A DNA stretch of 64,000 nucleotides from positions 6,935,104 through 6,999,103 of the forward strand of contig NC_051105.1 of NCBI RefSeq assembly GCF_901709675.1. The letters run 5' to 3'. Positions 21,201 through 31,839 of this stretch are shown piece by piece. The translations under genes and the position numbers were made by a program. Origin of the DNA: Syngnathus acus. Taxonomy: Eukaryota > Chordata > Actinopteri > Syngnathiformes > Syngnathidae. How positions within the stretch are numbered: the first letter of the stretch is position 1; every line of letters starts with the position of its first letter. Below the pieces are notes generated by a model. It ran no database searches, was not told the origin of the DNA, and saw nothing but the letters and a program-made list of their open reading frames with translations.

Positions 21201-22162
21201 CAGAAAGTGAAAGACATCCTGAATCGTCGACTGGACAACATCAAGCGTCCAAACGCTGTATGGCATCTGGATTTATGTGATGCACTGAAGCCGTTCGGCA
21301 TCACAAATCACGGCTGCATCGATGCAGTTAGCCAACACATATTTTGGTTAAAGGCAGACAACGCCTCCAACGCTCCTGAAGTCATTGCCAACCACTTCTT
21401 AGACACTGTGGAAGATAATGGAGGATGTCCACAATGGCTGCTGGCTGACCCACACCCGGAGAACATGTGCGTCAGAAAAGTGAAACGTTTCTTGCATGGA
21501 AAACAGAAAGACTATAATAGAGGGGAACAGAACTACATTGATGAATGTAACACGACCAAGGAGCAGAAGGAGTCATGGTTTCTGATCTTAAGTGAGAAGA
21601 GCTTTGAGAATTGGACAAAGGTTTTCCAAAATCTCAAAGAAAATGGACTTTTCACAGGGAGTGACATGGACAAGGAGCTCATAAAGTTCTGCTTCCTCAA
21701 ACCCATCCAGGTAAATGGATGGCTTTACATATCCTGATAGACAATATTGATATTCAATGTGATTTTTTTTTTAATAGAGTTTTTCTCTTCATTTAGGATA
21801 AGCTGAATGGGCTTTTAAGAGACTGGAACTCGCAGCCGGCGCCAGAAGCTACAAAACACAAACTCCGGTATGTCTCGAAAAAGATTGTCAACAAGTGCAA
21901 GCAGAGGTTTATTCCTGAAGTACAGAAACCCAAAAATGAACCAGTTTATGAGCGCTGCAGGCTTATTATGGCCGAAAATGGATGGAATGAATCAGAGAAT
22001 GAAGAGGCAGCAGCAGAACTGTTTGGCAAATTAAGAAATGAGATGCTGAATAAAATACCACAGCAGATGCCGCAAATCACAACAGAAGAGGGAAATCAGG
22101 AAAAAGAAAAAAAAAGTAAAACAAAACAGACGACTAGTCCAGTTACGGTAATAAAAGTGTAG
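18226..22162 (+). CDS. L2: CD2/SLAM-like Ig receptor with cytoplasmic integrase-like domain
   Basis: Exons: 18226-18277 (leader MVNQYSLVSLLSLVVALG), 19804-20109 (V), 20421-20669 (C2), 20788-20913 (membrane), 21034-21090, 21172-21710 and 21797-22162, 564 residues. Residues 18-119 are V-like without cysteine pair, 120-202 C2-like with four Cys, about 212-235 the membrane span. Residues 264-443 are an integrase-type core: RPNAVWHLD (D297), KPFGITNHGCID, GGCPQWLLADPHPEN (D356) and KEQKESWF (E397), 40 residues between D356 and E397, then NWTKVFQNLKENGLF and IKFCFLKPIQ. Residues 444-564 carry RDWNSQ, RLIMAENGW and a Lys-rich end (KEKKSKTK). All three acidic positions are kept, although the usual GTEN context is HPEN. 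The introns at 20914-21033 (120 bases) and 21091-21171 (81) are open in frame. AATAAA is at 22261-22266. I infer a membrane receptor; catalysis is unproven. Confidence 0.8.
19027..19150 (+). mobile_element. L2-type LINE 3' end insertion unique to unit 2
   Basis: It reads GTGAAGCCCTTTGAGACTGC and ends in ACTTG repeats, the known 3' tail of fish L2-like LINEs. Units 1 (about 4317) and 3 (about 32637) lack it, so it arrived after duplication. Confidence 0.75.
19258..19285 (+). CDS. Remnant alternative leader exon of L2
   Basis: Counterpart of the 4397 leader, but the first ATG is ATA (at 19237-19239). An in-frame ATG at 19258 still gives MYLFSSFVL before a phase-1 GTAAGT donor, a very short signal peptide. 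Probably weakened or unused. Confidence 0.35.
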
Positions 22163-24007
22163 CTATTTTAGTTCACTTGTTTTGCCTATTGTGCATGAGG
22201 TTCTACATGAAGCTAGTCTTCTATGATATATAGTAACAGGTGGGAGGTATCATGCTAACTAATAAATAAGTTTTGAACAAATTATATATGAAATTTGATA
22301 CATTCCCTGCACCATCCTGATGATCTCTGAAGGCATGAAAATTACTGGATAAAGATTCATTTGACATTATTTGGAGGGACAAGAAAATAGGTCACCATGA
22401 AGGCAAAGCAGTCTTGGGCAATTATTAAAGTATGAGAGCAGCAAAAGACTTCTTTGGAAATTGCTGCTCGAGTTCCTTCTGGTGAGGTGCAGGATGCTGC
22501 AGTATTTTCTTATTTTCTTTCTGTTAAATAAATATGAAGCATTTTGTATTTGCATGTACATTTATTTCATCGTCACTGAATGTTAGTTTTAGGACTGACA
22601 TGTTCTGCAGCTGATGATGTTAAAAATAACCACAGGAAAAAATAGTCTAATTTCTACTTGGTGGTGTTACCGTACAAAGGCGCGAGTTGGATTTGTGTGT
22701 ACAATGTATGTATTTTATGAGGTAACACTGTTGCCGTCTGGTCCAAAAGCAGCTTGAAACGTAAATAATTATACTGGTAATGGCCGGGATTATGAAAAAA
22801 AAAATAAAAGAACACCTCGAGAATGTTGTGTGACTCCTTTTCCTGGTCTTTGCCGATCTGTCTTCATTGGAAGGAGCCCAAGCCTGCTCTGCTGGCTGAA
22901 ATGCACCTGTTTTGTTGTTTGCAAGCTTGACTCTCATAAGGCAAAAAGAAAAGCAGTTGTAAACTTCCTATTGTAAACATTAAGACACAAAACGATGTCA
23001 AGCGGAATAAACATGCTATTGACACATATTTAAATCATCTACTGTCTTTTGAAAATGATCTCCTTCCGCTCATGTTTTGAAAATCTAAGCTCAGGCACCA
23101 GCGAGAAATTCTTTCACTTTCAAACCACACCCTCGCTCGTTTGCTGTCACACTGTCAATGGAGCAAAACGTCATTTTTATCACATACTTTAAGAGGGACA
23201 AGAGCTGATCGGTGATTTGCTTTTGAATATTCTAAGATGGTCTACCAACATGCTATGATCGATTATCATCAAAATGTGTTCAAATAAGTTTCATGGGCCA
23301 TATTACATTGTATTTGGGGTATTTCTCTGGGCTAATCAAAAAACCATCTCAGTTGTTGATAAGTTGATCCAGTTTGGCCACTTGCACACAATGGCTGGCT
23401 AATCATTACGTCAGGGGTGTGGATTGTGCACCGTTAAAATAATAAAGACATAAAGACTTGCACTTTACCCTGATAAATAAGAAGCAAAGGTTTAGTTTCA
23501 CATCTACTACTGGATGGTGCCAAAGGCAAACATTAGATTGACTTCTACTACTGGATGGTGCCAGTCGTCCTGTTGCTTTATTCATTGGGTCATGTTGCTC
23601 TCGGTAAGTTCGGTCTATAGTTATTTTTCTTATTTCTTTAATTACAACTCCTGTGGAAGTCAATGTTCTTTATAGAATGTCCAGTGTGTTATGGTTTTAC
23701 TGTAAGCGGGTGATTCTAAAATGGTGTCCTCCTTCATGAATAACTTCCTGTTGTGTTGTTGAAAGTCAATGTCGAGAATTAGGTCCCACTGGGCAAGGAA
23801 CCATCATGTTGTAGAAACAATTTTGTGATCTTGGTCAGGAATGAGCATCTCAATTAAGAGTTGCCATAGAAAATGCAATAATGAGACCCAAGATGGGCCT
23901 CACATCTTTTTTTGTGTGTGTTCATCAATTGAAACAAGTTCAACACTTGGGTGTTGAGGACATGAACACCTTGTGTACTCATTCCAGGTATAAGTTTATT
24001 GGGCGCA
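22163..24007 (+). other. L2 3' flank and S2a 5' flank
   Basis: No coding region seen. It contains AATAAA at 22261-22266 and 22803-22808, and the empty site of the 8136 LINE near 23158. It matches 7084-10357 of unit 1. Confidence 0.5.
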
Positions 24008-26256
24008 ATGAATCACAGATATCTATGGATGTTCTTATTCAGCAGTTTCGTTTCAGGTAAGTTCTCTTATTTCTCAATGTTTTCTACTTGAATGAAAGCT
24101 TTTGCGGTGTTAATATTCTTGACATTGTCTAAAATGGACAGTTTAAGTGGGTGTTTCTAAAATTGAGCCTAAAATAGTGACGGGATGCTTTATCAAAATT
24201 ATGATGACTGAATAAGACTGAATGAAAAGAATTTGCCTGCCTGCGCCTACGATCAAATACAAAAACATTACATTAGACCACCTCCGCTGCAAAATAGACC
24301 AACTCTTATCCCATCTAAAATGTAATCCACTTTATGAAACCTCATTTCCAGATGTACTTGGTGGCGAGGCCAAAATGCCCAGTGAGGTCATGCGTGTTTA
24401 ACGACAGAAATAAGTATCGTAGCTCACGCACGATTTGCTCACATTAGCACGAGACTGATTAACAATTAACAATCATGATAGAGGGATAGGTACAGAAGGC
24501 AAAACAGGAGTTTTACTCATTGGTGTCATCATCAGAATAGTCATTGTCCTTGTGATCATCATTAGGGTCCTGGCTTTCAGGACAAAATTTAAAGACGCAT
24601 ATACAGTGTTCCCTTGCTATAATTGCGGTTCACATTTCGTGGCCCTGCTGTTTCACCATTTTTTTTCTTTTATCTATTGATTTCATAGGAATGATAAATG
24701 GCAAAATGACTTTTTAGCCATTGTCATGCTCGTCCCCTTCGAGGGCCAGAGCACGCTCCTCTCATAGCTCGTATAGCACCTCGTATTTTAAAAGTTGAAT
24801 TTCTTAAGTGTACCAAACATTGAGGAAAATAATTGTTTGGGGGCTGCAAGGAGCTCGTAACATCGGAGTACAACCGTAAATCACCCCCAAATCTATAATA
24901 AAAATAATAATAGTAATAATAATATCTCACATTAGCATGCCCCTGCAGACCGCAACTTTGAGACTGATTAACAATCATGCTAGAGAGATAGGAGAACGCT
25001 GCAAACATAGAAAATGTATATCTCTCCTCACCTCACAGAAGTGCTTTTTTATTCATCACAATTGCATGTATCGGTTTTTTTTAATCAACATTGCTCCTCT
25101 TAACTTTCACCTATATGTCTCTGTCCATCGCTCCAGTTGCATCTTCCCCAGATTCTGCACGGCATCTGGAATATGTGCTCAAGGGTGAAGAGATTAACTT
25201 TTTGCCATCTATCCCTGGAAAACCCGATCGAGTAGGGTGGATACATGAGGGTAGAGATGTGGTGTGGTTCAATCTGCAGACAGGCAAAGAAGATGTTTCT
25301 CCTTCCTACAAGAACAGGATCACTCTGGAGCAAGAATCTGCAAGGCTCACCATCAAAGATGCCACATATGAAGACAGAGGAAACTATGACTTAAAGTTGA
25401 TGATAAATGACCAGCATCATCGTTTGAAATACAGAATTGAGGTTATAGGTTAGTCTATTTTTCCATCTCTGTGCACTAAATATGCAGCAATTTCTTTCTT
25501 TCAATTGTTTTCATTATTGTGTGATGATGACCGCAATATAAGGAAAGCTCAAATTTCAAGGGCTTGAGCCTATTTTAGCTGATTTTGGGCAAGAGGTGAC
25601 TGACCTTAGGCTGCTTGCCAGTTGATCAGAGGGCACTACCGACAAACATTCATACTCACAATCACACCTTTGGACGATTTGGCGTCTTCAATGAACAGCT
25701 GACTGTGTTTTCCATTTACGATCACATTAAACGTTGCTTCTTTGCTTGTTTGATTACAGACAAAGTAGACCAACCACACATATCGTGTGTGTTGACCAGC
25801 CCAAACAGAGCGTTGCTCGTTTGCTCAACAGACTCCAAACATCCTGATTTATTGGAGTTTAAGTGGAGCTCAGATGGGAAGGAGCATCCAGGCCCAAACT
25901 TGCAAATAAATGTGAGGGGGAAACATGATGATCGAGTTTATCGTTGTGATGTGAGCAACCCTCTGACCAAGGAAACGGCCAATTTCACTGCTGGCGACTG
26001 CTTCCTAGGTAATCATCATCAATATTCATGCAACTGGAAGATTACAACGATTTTTGACAAGCCATCAGGTGGTCCAAATGACACCCATGAGTGCAAAATA
26101 GGAGTTTTACTAATTGTTGTCATCATCAAAATTGTCATTGTTCTCATGATCATCATCAGGGTCCTGGCTTTCCGGACAAAATTTAAAGATGTATACAAAG
26201 TGTTCCCTCGCTATAATTGCGCTTCACCTTTCGCTGCTCTTCATTTTACATTTTAA
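24008..26256 (+). CDS. S2a: short CD2/SLAM-like Ig receptor
   Basis: Exons: 24008-24056 (leader MNHRYLWMFLFSSFVSG), 25137-25448 (V) and 25760-26256 (C2, 16-residue exonised linker at 26009-26056, membrane span, short tail; TAA at 26254-26256). It is the unit 2 partner of S1a and shares its fused C2-membrane exon, lost downstream donor and MITE-derived end. Two differences stand out: the V exon donor is GTTAGT rather than GTAAGT, and the V-domain F-strand motif reads YEDRGNY instead of YEDSGNY. The weaker donor could lower splicing, but the site keeps GT. The likely role is a surface adhesion or co-receptor protein with a minimal tail. Confidence 0.68.
24493..24603 (+). pseudogene. Relic transmembrane exon inside S2a intron 1
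   Basis: It reads TGVLLIGVIIRIVIVLVI then IRVLAFRTKFKD, equivalent to the relic at 10843-10953. It is followed by the MITE left end (CAGTGTTCCC from 24604). Confidence 0.75.
24604..24931. mobile_element. TA-flanked MITE, right end missing (unit 2 copy)
   Basis: Same element and same truncation at an AAT-rich run as at 10954-11291, so it predates the unit duplication. Confidence 0.5.
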
Positions 26257-26440
26257 AAGTTTAATTTCTTAGATGTACCAAACTTAGGAAAATAATTGTT
26301 TGGGGGCTGCAAGGGGCTCATAACATCGGAGTAGAGCTGCTGTATACATACAGAAAGAAACAAAACAACTGTTATTCTTATTTTAAAACAAACATGTTTT
26401 TTCCACCAAGAAATGAAAACATGTCTCTGGTTTCTTGCAG

Positions 26441-26497
26441 AACCTTTTGAAAAGACAAAGAAAAGGATTCGAAGAAGTCCATGTAACACGCCTGACG
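26441..26497 (+). pseudogene. Orphaned cytoplasmic-tail exon of S2a
   Basis: Identical in structure to 12822-12878 (PFEKTKKRIRRSPCNT, intact splice sites) and equally unreachable from the upstream membrane exon. Confidence 0.55.
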
Positions 26498-27062
26498 GTA
26501 TGATCTGTCAACACTTGTAGACTTAAAAGCAATTACTGCATCTATTCAAGTAGCAATAAAGTTCATTTCCAGTCGAGTTGATGATTGTAACACTTTTCTT
26601 ATGAGAATCCCCCAAAAGAGCATCAAAAAGCTGCAGCTCAGGTTCACTGCTTAGATTCAATTTCTAAATGATCAACACGCTCTTTGCAAATTAGATACGT
26701 ATAGTTTTTTTGTTTGCTTTTTCCCCTATTCTGCAACTGGCTGGCCACACTTTCACGGGAGGAATCCATTTCATATCACTTTGCACTGAGTAGAAGAAAT
26801 AACAGCCACAGGTATGATTTCAGTATGGAGGACAATAGAGGGAAGGCAGAGTGAGATTTAGAGGAGACAGCGGAAGAAGACGTGGACGTGAAGAACCACC
26901 CTCCGTCTGCCATTTTGTTTATCTTTAGACTATAGAAGGCAGAAACATTGAGTTTTAGCAAATGTAGGATTGAAGAAATGCTTCAAAGACTCAAAAAGAA
27001 GTGAGGGAGCACATTTTTCTTCTTTGCCATTAATGTCTGTCTGTCTATGTCTATCCATACAG

Positions 27063-28611
27063 TATCCCAGGATCTAAAATATGTGCTCAAGGGTCAAGAG
27101 ATAAACTTTAAGCCACCCATCCCCGAAAAACCTGATCTAATTATCTGGTTCTATCACGATGGCCGAAGTGTGGTATTATTTGACGACAAGGGTGAGGAAA
27201 ATTTCCCCTCATACAAGGACAGGATCAATCTGGATCACAATACTGCGGAACTCACCATCAACAATGCCACATATGAAGACAGCGGAAGTTATAGCTTAAG
27301 GTGGAACATAAACAATGAGGAATGTCTCTTAAAGTACCCAGTTGAGGTTATAGGTAAGTAAATCTTTGCATTCATATTTGGTTGATAGTTACTGTGAATT
27401 GTTATTTTTCTTCCATTACATTTTGTGTATTCTGGACAACACTTTTTAAGTTGGAGACTTTTGATGGCTTGCTCAAGGGTACATCAATTGTGGCCAGGGA
27501 GTAGACTAGCATTTCATCCCCACACTAGTTTGAACGTCCCCTTGTCCACAGTCATGCACGACTTAAAATTTGACCCTTGGATTTTGTCTTGGAAGAACTA
27601 GCGTGGTGCCAGTTTTACTGAACTTTACATTTGTATGTGTAGTAGCTCATAAGTTTTACATGATGTGTTTGCAGACAAAGTAACCAAACCCAACATATCC
27701 TGTGAAATGGTCAACCTAAACCAGGCAGTCCTTGCGTGCTTAACAGAGGGCGAAAGTGATCCTTTAATAAAATTTAAGTGGCGCTCACAGGGAACCGAGC
27801 AAACGGGCCCAATTTTGGAAATAAATCTCAGTGATGAACAAAATGTTTATCACTGTGATGTGAGCAACCCCCTGACCAAGGAAACGGCGTCATTCCTCGC
27901 TAAGGACTGCTTCCGTAGTAAGTATGATCAAAATGAATGCAAATGGAATGGTCAAGCAGTGTTTGGATTGAACTTGAATGATATTTTGACATTACCGTAA
28001 ACTGCAATGGAAATGTACTTTTTGTTTTCTGCGCAGACAACATACCGAAAGCTGAAATTCCCAACTCTACTGATTGGATAAATTACGTAATCATTGGAGC
28101 CGTTGGGTGCCTTGTAATCATTCTACGAAACAGTGTTTGCAGAAAATTTCCATGTTCAGGTAAAGAAAACATGACACATAAAGGCACAAGCCACAGCAAT
28201 GTTGACTAGTATTTCAAATGATCATAGTACAATTTACTGCCTTTTACCTTTCATAAAAATATACTCAAAATTTCTCTCATTTTTGCAGAACGTTTGAAAA
28301 ATATACCAGCAAAATATTTTGAAAAACAAGAAACTACAGAGGTATGTTTCACCTGTCTTGATTGTAAAGCTGCATTCTAACATGTGGGACTCCAGACTCC
28401 TATTTCCATCAAAGTGTTCTTTCTCTATACTTTTTGGATATTTCTTGTGTTGCTGTTTTAGGTCGCAAGTCCCAGTGCGGCCATGGGAATGAAACCCTTA
28501 GTGACACTCAGCACCAATCAGACAAGAAAACGAAACCTTGGCTCAGGTGCTCTAAACTGTAATTTAGCCACAGATGGAGTCTATAGCCTCATTGCTCCCT
28601 GGTGCGCTTAA
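27063..28611 (+). CDS. S2b: second short CD2/SLAM-like Ig receptor
   Basis: Exons: 27063-27353 (V), 27675-27917 (C2), 28037-28159 (membrane), 28289-28341 and 28462-28611 (TAA 28609-28611). The V and C2 exon translations are identical to those of S1b, and the membrane and tail exons match as well. No leader exon lies between S2a and this V exon; the nearest compatible one is 24008-24056, which would give 302 residues. AATAAA at 28670-28675 follows the stop closely. The membrane span is interrupted early by Arg (VIILRNSVCRKF). Confidence 0.7.
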
Positions 28612-29401
28612 TCCACAAGTATGGACGCTAGGGAGGAACACCACTCCCTGACGCGACAACACAAAAGTTAATAAAGACTACGACTTTTAACACGAAGAAT
28701 GTGTGGGGGTCGGGCCAAGCAAAGAAATGGAGTGAGATTACAGAATGCTGTGGAAACCACAGCAAGCAAATTTAATGTGTAAGTGAGCAGGCAAACATTG
28801 AATCCTAAAAGTAACCCTTCTCGTTTAGATATTCTCGTCAATTAAGTTTTTCGTAAAATCTTAGTGTATTTCTGTACGAGAGGCCGACTGTGTTATGGGG
28901 GAGCATGCAGCAATAATTTTATCCTAATCAATTGTTCTAATCAACAAGCTCGGAAAGACTAGTCAGACTACTCCTTCTGGCTTTCTACTTTATCTTTTTC
29001 AATTATTCTGATCATATCTTCAACAATGGAGTTTGTTTTTATCAAAATGTTGAAAATCTTCCAACACCCCCGAGTGTCTTCCCACACTAATCTTAGAAAT
29101 GCTTTTAATATTATTGACCATTGTTAACCCTACAGCGAGCTTTTAGCATAATCCCTCACTGAACTCTGTTTCCGTTGTTTTAACTTTTCAACGTCAAACT
29201 TTGCAATGTTATTTAAGCCCTATCGCCGTTGTCATTTTGTTAACTGTTGCCTTGTGTGACTTTTATGCATAATGAGTGAAGTGAGTGTTTCTGACAGTGA
29301 GGTCACGAAGCTGGAAGAAGCAAAAGCACTACCGTACTTTCGCCGAGGCAACTACAAACGCCAACTTCACCAAAAGTTAGCAGGACTTAAATTCAAACAT
29401 T
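28612..29401 (+). other. S2b 3' UTR and GIMAP-2 5' flank
   Basis: Near-identical to 14993-15782. It holds the polyadenylation signal and the 48-codon upstream frame at 29272-29418. No other gene seen. Confidence 0.4.
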
Positions 29402-30276
29402 ATGACAGGAAAATTTAAAGAAACATCTTCGGGTGAGTTGGGGGCATGTATCCATTTTTGACACCCTCACCGGCTTAAAAAGCTCTGCTCACTAATAAGA
29501 TTTTGCCTATATTGTGACAGCCCCCCCAACACACACACGCAATGCTAGCTTGATTCGGAATGTTGTGTAAATAAAGTGAGTCGTTCTATCATGTTTCAGC
29601 GGCGTCGACGGCGTCCGGCATGAGTAACGGCCCCGAGCAGACACTGTCCCCGATGCGCCTGGTTGTCCTCGGCTGGCGCTGGCCCGGCAAGAGCTTGACG
29701 GCCAACACCATTTTAGGCCATGAGGAGTTCCGGCTGGAGCGCGGCGCCGAATTTAGCGTGACGCGGCACACGGTGGTGGCGGGGCGCCGAGTGACCGTGG
29801 TGGACACGCCCGGCTGGTACTCGTCACAGGACACACCCCTCTTGTACAAGATGGAGATTGCCCGTGGCGCCACCTTGTGTCCCCCAGGCCCGCATGCCTT
29901 CCTGCTAGTAATCCCTGTGGGCATGTTCACAGTGATGGACCGCATCCGCATCGAGGAGCACGTGGGTCTGTTTGGGGAGCGAGTGTGGCGGCACGTCCTG
30001 GTGGTGTTCACCTGGGCAGATGTGCTGCGGAACATATCGCTTGAGCGTTACATCCATCGCGAGGGCGCAGAGCTGCAATGCGTGCTGGACAAGTGCCGGC
30101 GGCGCTACATACTGATCAAAAACTGTGTTTTGGAGGACCAAAAGCAAGTGGTTGACTTGATGGAGTGCGTGGACCAGATGGTGGCTGAGGAAGGGGGCCA
30201 CTATCTGCTCGAGGAGGACTCCTGGGTGCTGGATGAGAACCAGAGCCCGACTGGGACTGTTGGTATTCACACCTGA
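29402..30276 (+). CDS. GIMAP/AIG1-family GTPase, copy 2
   Basis: Exons 29402-29432 and 29600-30276, 235 residues, same model as copy 1. In the 218-residue part the two copies differ at five positions that I can see (CRWRY to CRRRY, ILV to ILI, LLKED to LLEED, LHENQ to LDENQ, QNPTG to QSPTG), all toward the C terminus, plus one in exon 1 (ETFS to ETSS). G1 GWRWPGKS and G3 DTPGW are unchanged, so both copies look functional as nucleotide-binding proteins. Confidence 0.88.
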
Positions 30277-30498
30277 AGCGAACCGCACCAGAGTTCAATT
30301 GGAAGCAAACCGAGACCGGTCCGTCTGCACTGAAAGTGTTGCTTCTGTTCTTGGTTTTTCTTAAGAACTGATTCGAGATTGCAGGCAGCTGGAGGTCATC
30401 TCTGGCCTCAAGTGTGGTGTCACTTTATTTATTGATATATTTATTGATATATTCATCATATTTACTGCACAAATGTAAACAAAAGAACAAAAAAAAAA

Positions 30499-31314
30499 TC
30501 TACCAAAAATAGTGAGCATATTGGAGGTCAAAAGTGACTCCTTCCAACGTCCACTACTCTCTGACAACGTAATTTCCACTGAGGTGTAATTAACTTCTAC
30601 GTATTGTTGTTTTCCTTTGTTTATGGCCCATCTTGGATACTGGCAGAGTGTGAGTGCATGTTGAATGTTCTTTTCTCCTTCTGTCTTGTCTTTTTCTTCT
30701 GTTATGATAATGGACCGTTCGTATAATGTTCTGACCACTGAGAGTTTGTAAGCTGTGGGATGTTCTGATCTCCAGAGGAGGTAATGGTTCATGTGAGTGG
30801 GTTTTCTGTAAACTGCGATCTTTGCCCTGCTGTCGTCGCTGAGGTGGATGTTCAAGTCCAGGAAAGATACAGTCCGGTTTATTTCCTCTTCGTGTGGGAA
30901 TTGTATGTTGCCAGTGTTGTCCATGGTGTTCAGGTGGTTATTGAGTTCTTGTGTGACCGGTTTTCATTTTTTCCAGGATGTCAACGCCTTATGTTTTCCA
31001 GAATGTGGGTTTACAGAGAGTGAGTGCCGCGTGGATAGCTTTGATTTCCAGGTACTCCATGGAAAAACTGCTCATTATTGCGGATAGTGGGTCTCCCATT
31101 GCAAAGCCTTCTTTCTATCTTTATATTGTGTCTTTGAACTGAAAATAGGTGGATTTGGCAACAAAGCTTAGTAGTGTTTTGATGTCACTGTCAGGTTTGT
31201 GCGTCTCTTGAGGGTACGGTTTTCCTTGAGGCGTTCCTGTACGATGAGTAGGACGCCGTCAGCGGGGGTTTTATGTACTGAATAATAAAACGACGTCATG
31301 AAAAATGAAGATTT
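30499..31314 (-). mobile_element. Penelope-like element reverse transcriptase relic, copy 2
   Basis: Same dead element as 16885-17700 (YRKPTHMNHYL, FAMGDPLSAIMSSF on the - strand), duplicated with the unit. Confidence 0.75.
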
Positions 31315-31579
31315 CGTCTTTCTGTACCATTATATAGTCTAGTCTTCAGGGAGAGGAGTGAAGCACCAATAATCCTTCCAACTGTGTTCCCTATGCGCTG
31401 CAGGGCCTTCCTGTTGTATTCAGTGCAGCTCAATGGTGCCTCAGTAGAATGTGGTCATGATGGCCGGTGGAGCACTTGCTCGCCTGAGTTTCCGCAGGAA
31501 ATACAGGCGGTGCTGAGCTTTCTTCGCCAGTGATGCAGTGTTGGTTGTCCAGGAGAGGTCTTCACTGATGTGCACCCCC
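31315..31579 (-). mobile_element. LINE fragment (L2/CR1-like), copy 2
   Basis: Same fragment as 17701-17965, duplicated with the unit. Confidence 0.65.
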
Positions 31580-31839
31580 AGTCTTACTTACGGCAAGATT
31601 CACTCTCTACCACCCATTTTAAACAAGTAATAATAATAACAATAATAATAATAAAAAATTTGCAACCTAGAACCAGGAAACGTGGAAATGTCCTGTAATT
31701 GCAACCGGTCCTACCGGTCTGCATAAACGAAAGCATTGCATTTCAATTTCTGGTTGTTTTGAACACCTGTCAGTGCCAGTCCACAAGGACCAGGTTGAAA
31801 GCCTCACCAAAACTCGAAAGCTCAAAATCTTTACCCGCC

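Larger units (their letters stand above)
18058..31671 (+). repeat. Receptor array unit 2 (L2-S2a-S2b-GIMAP-2-Penelope relic)
   Basis: Unit 2 repeats unit 1 in order and spacing. Equivalent points lie about 13.6 kb apart (V exon of Sb 13444 and 27063; GIMAP 16006 and 29620; leader of Sa 10358 and 24008). Sequence from about 12.1 to 18.2 kb is near identical to 25.8-31.8 kb. Copy-specific insertions show the units have begun to diverge. Confidence 0.85.

Noticed and set aside
20739-21737. A single 332-codon intronless gene starting at 20739
   Set aside because: Its start lies in the intron before the membrane exon, and good splice sites match L1, where introns are interrupted by stops. Better read as L2 exons with open introns.
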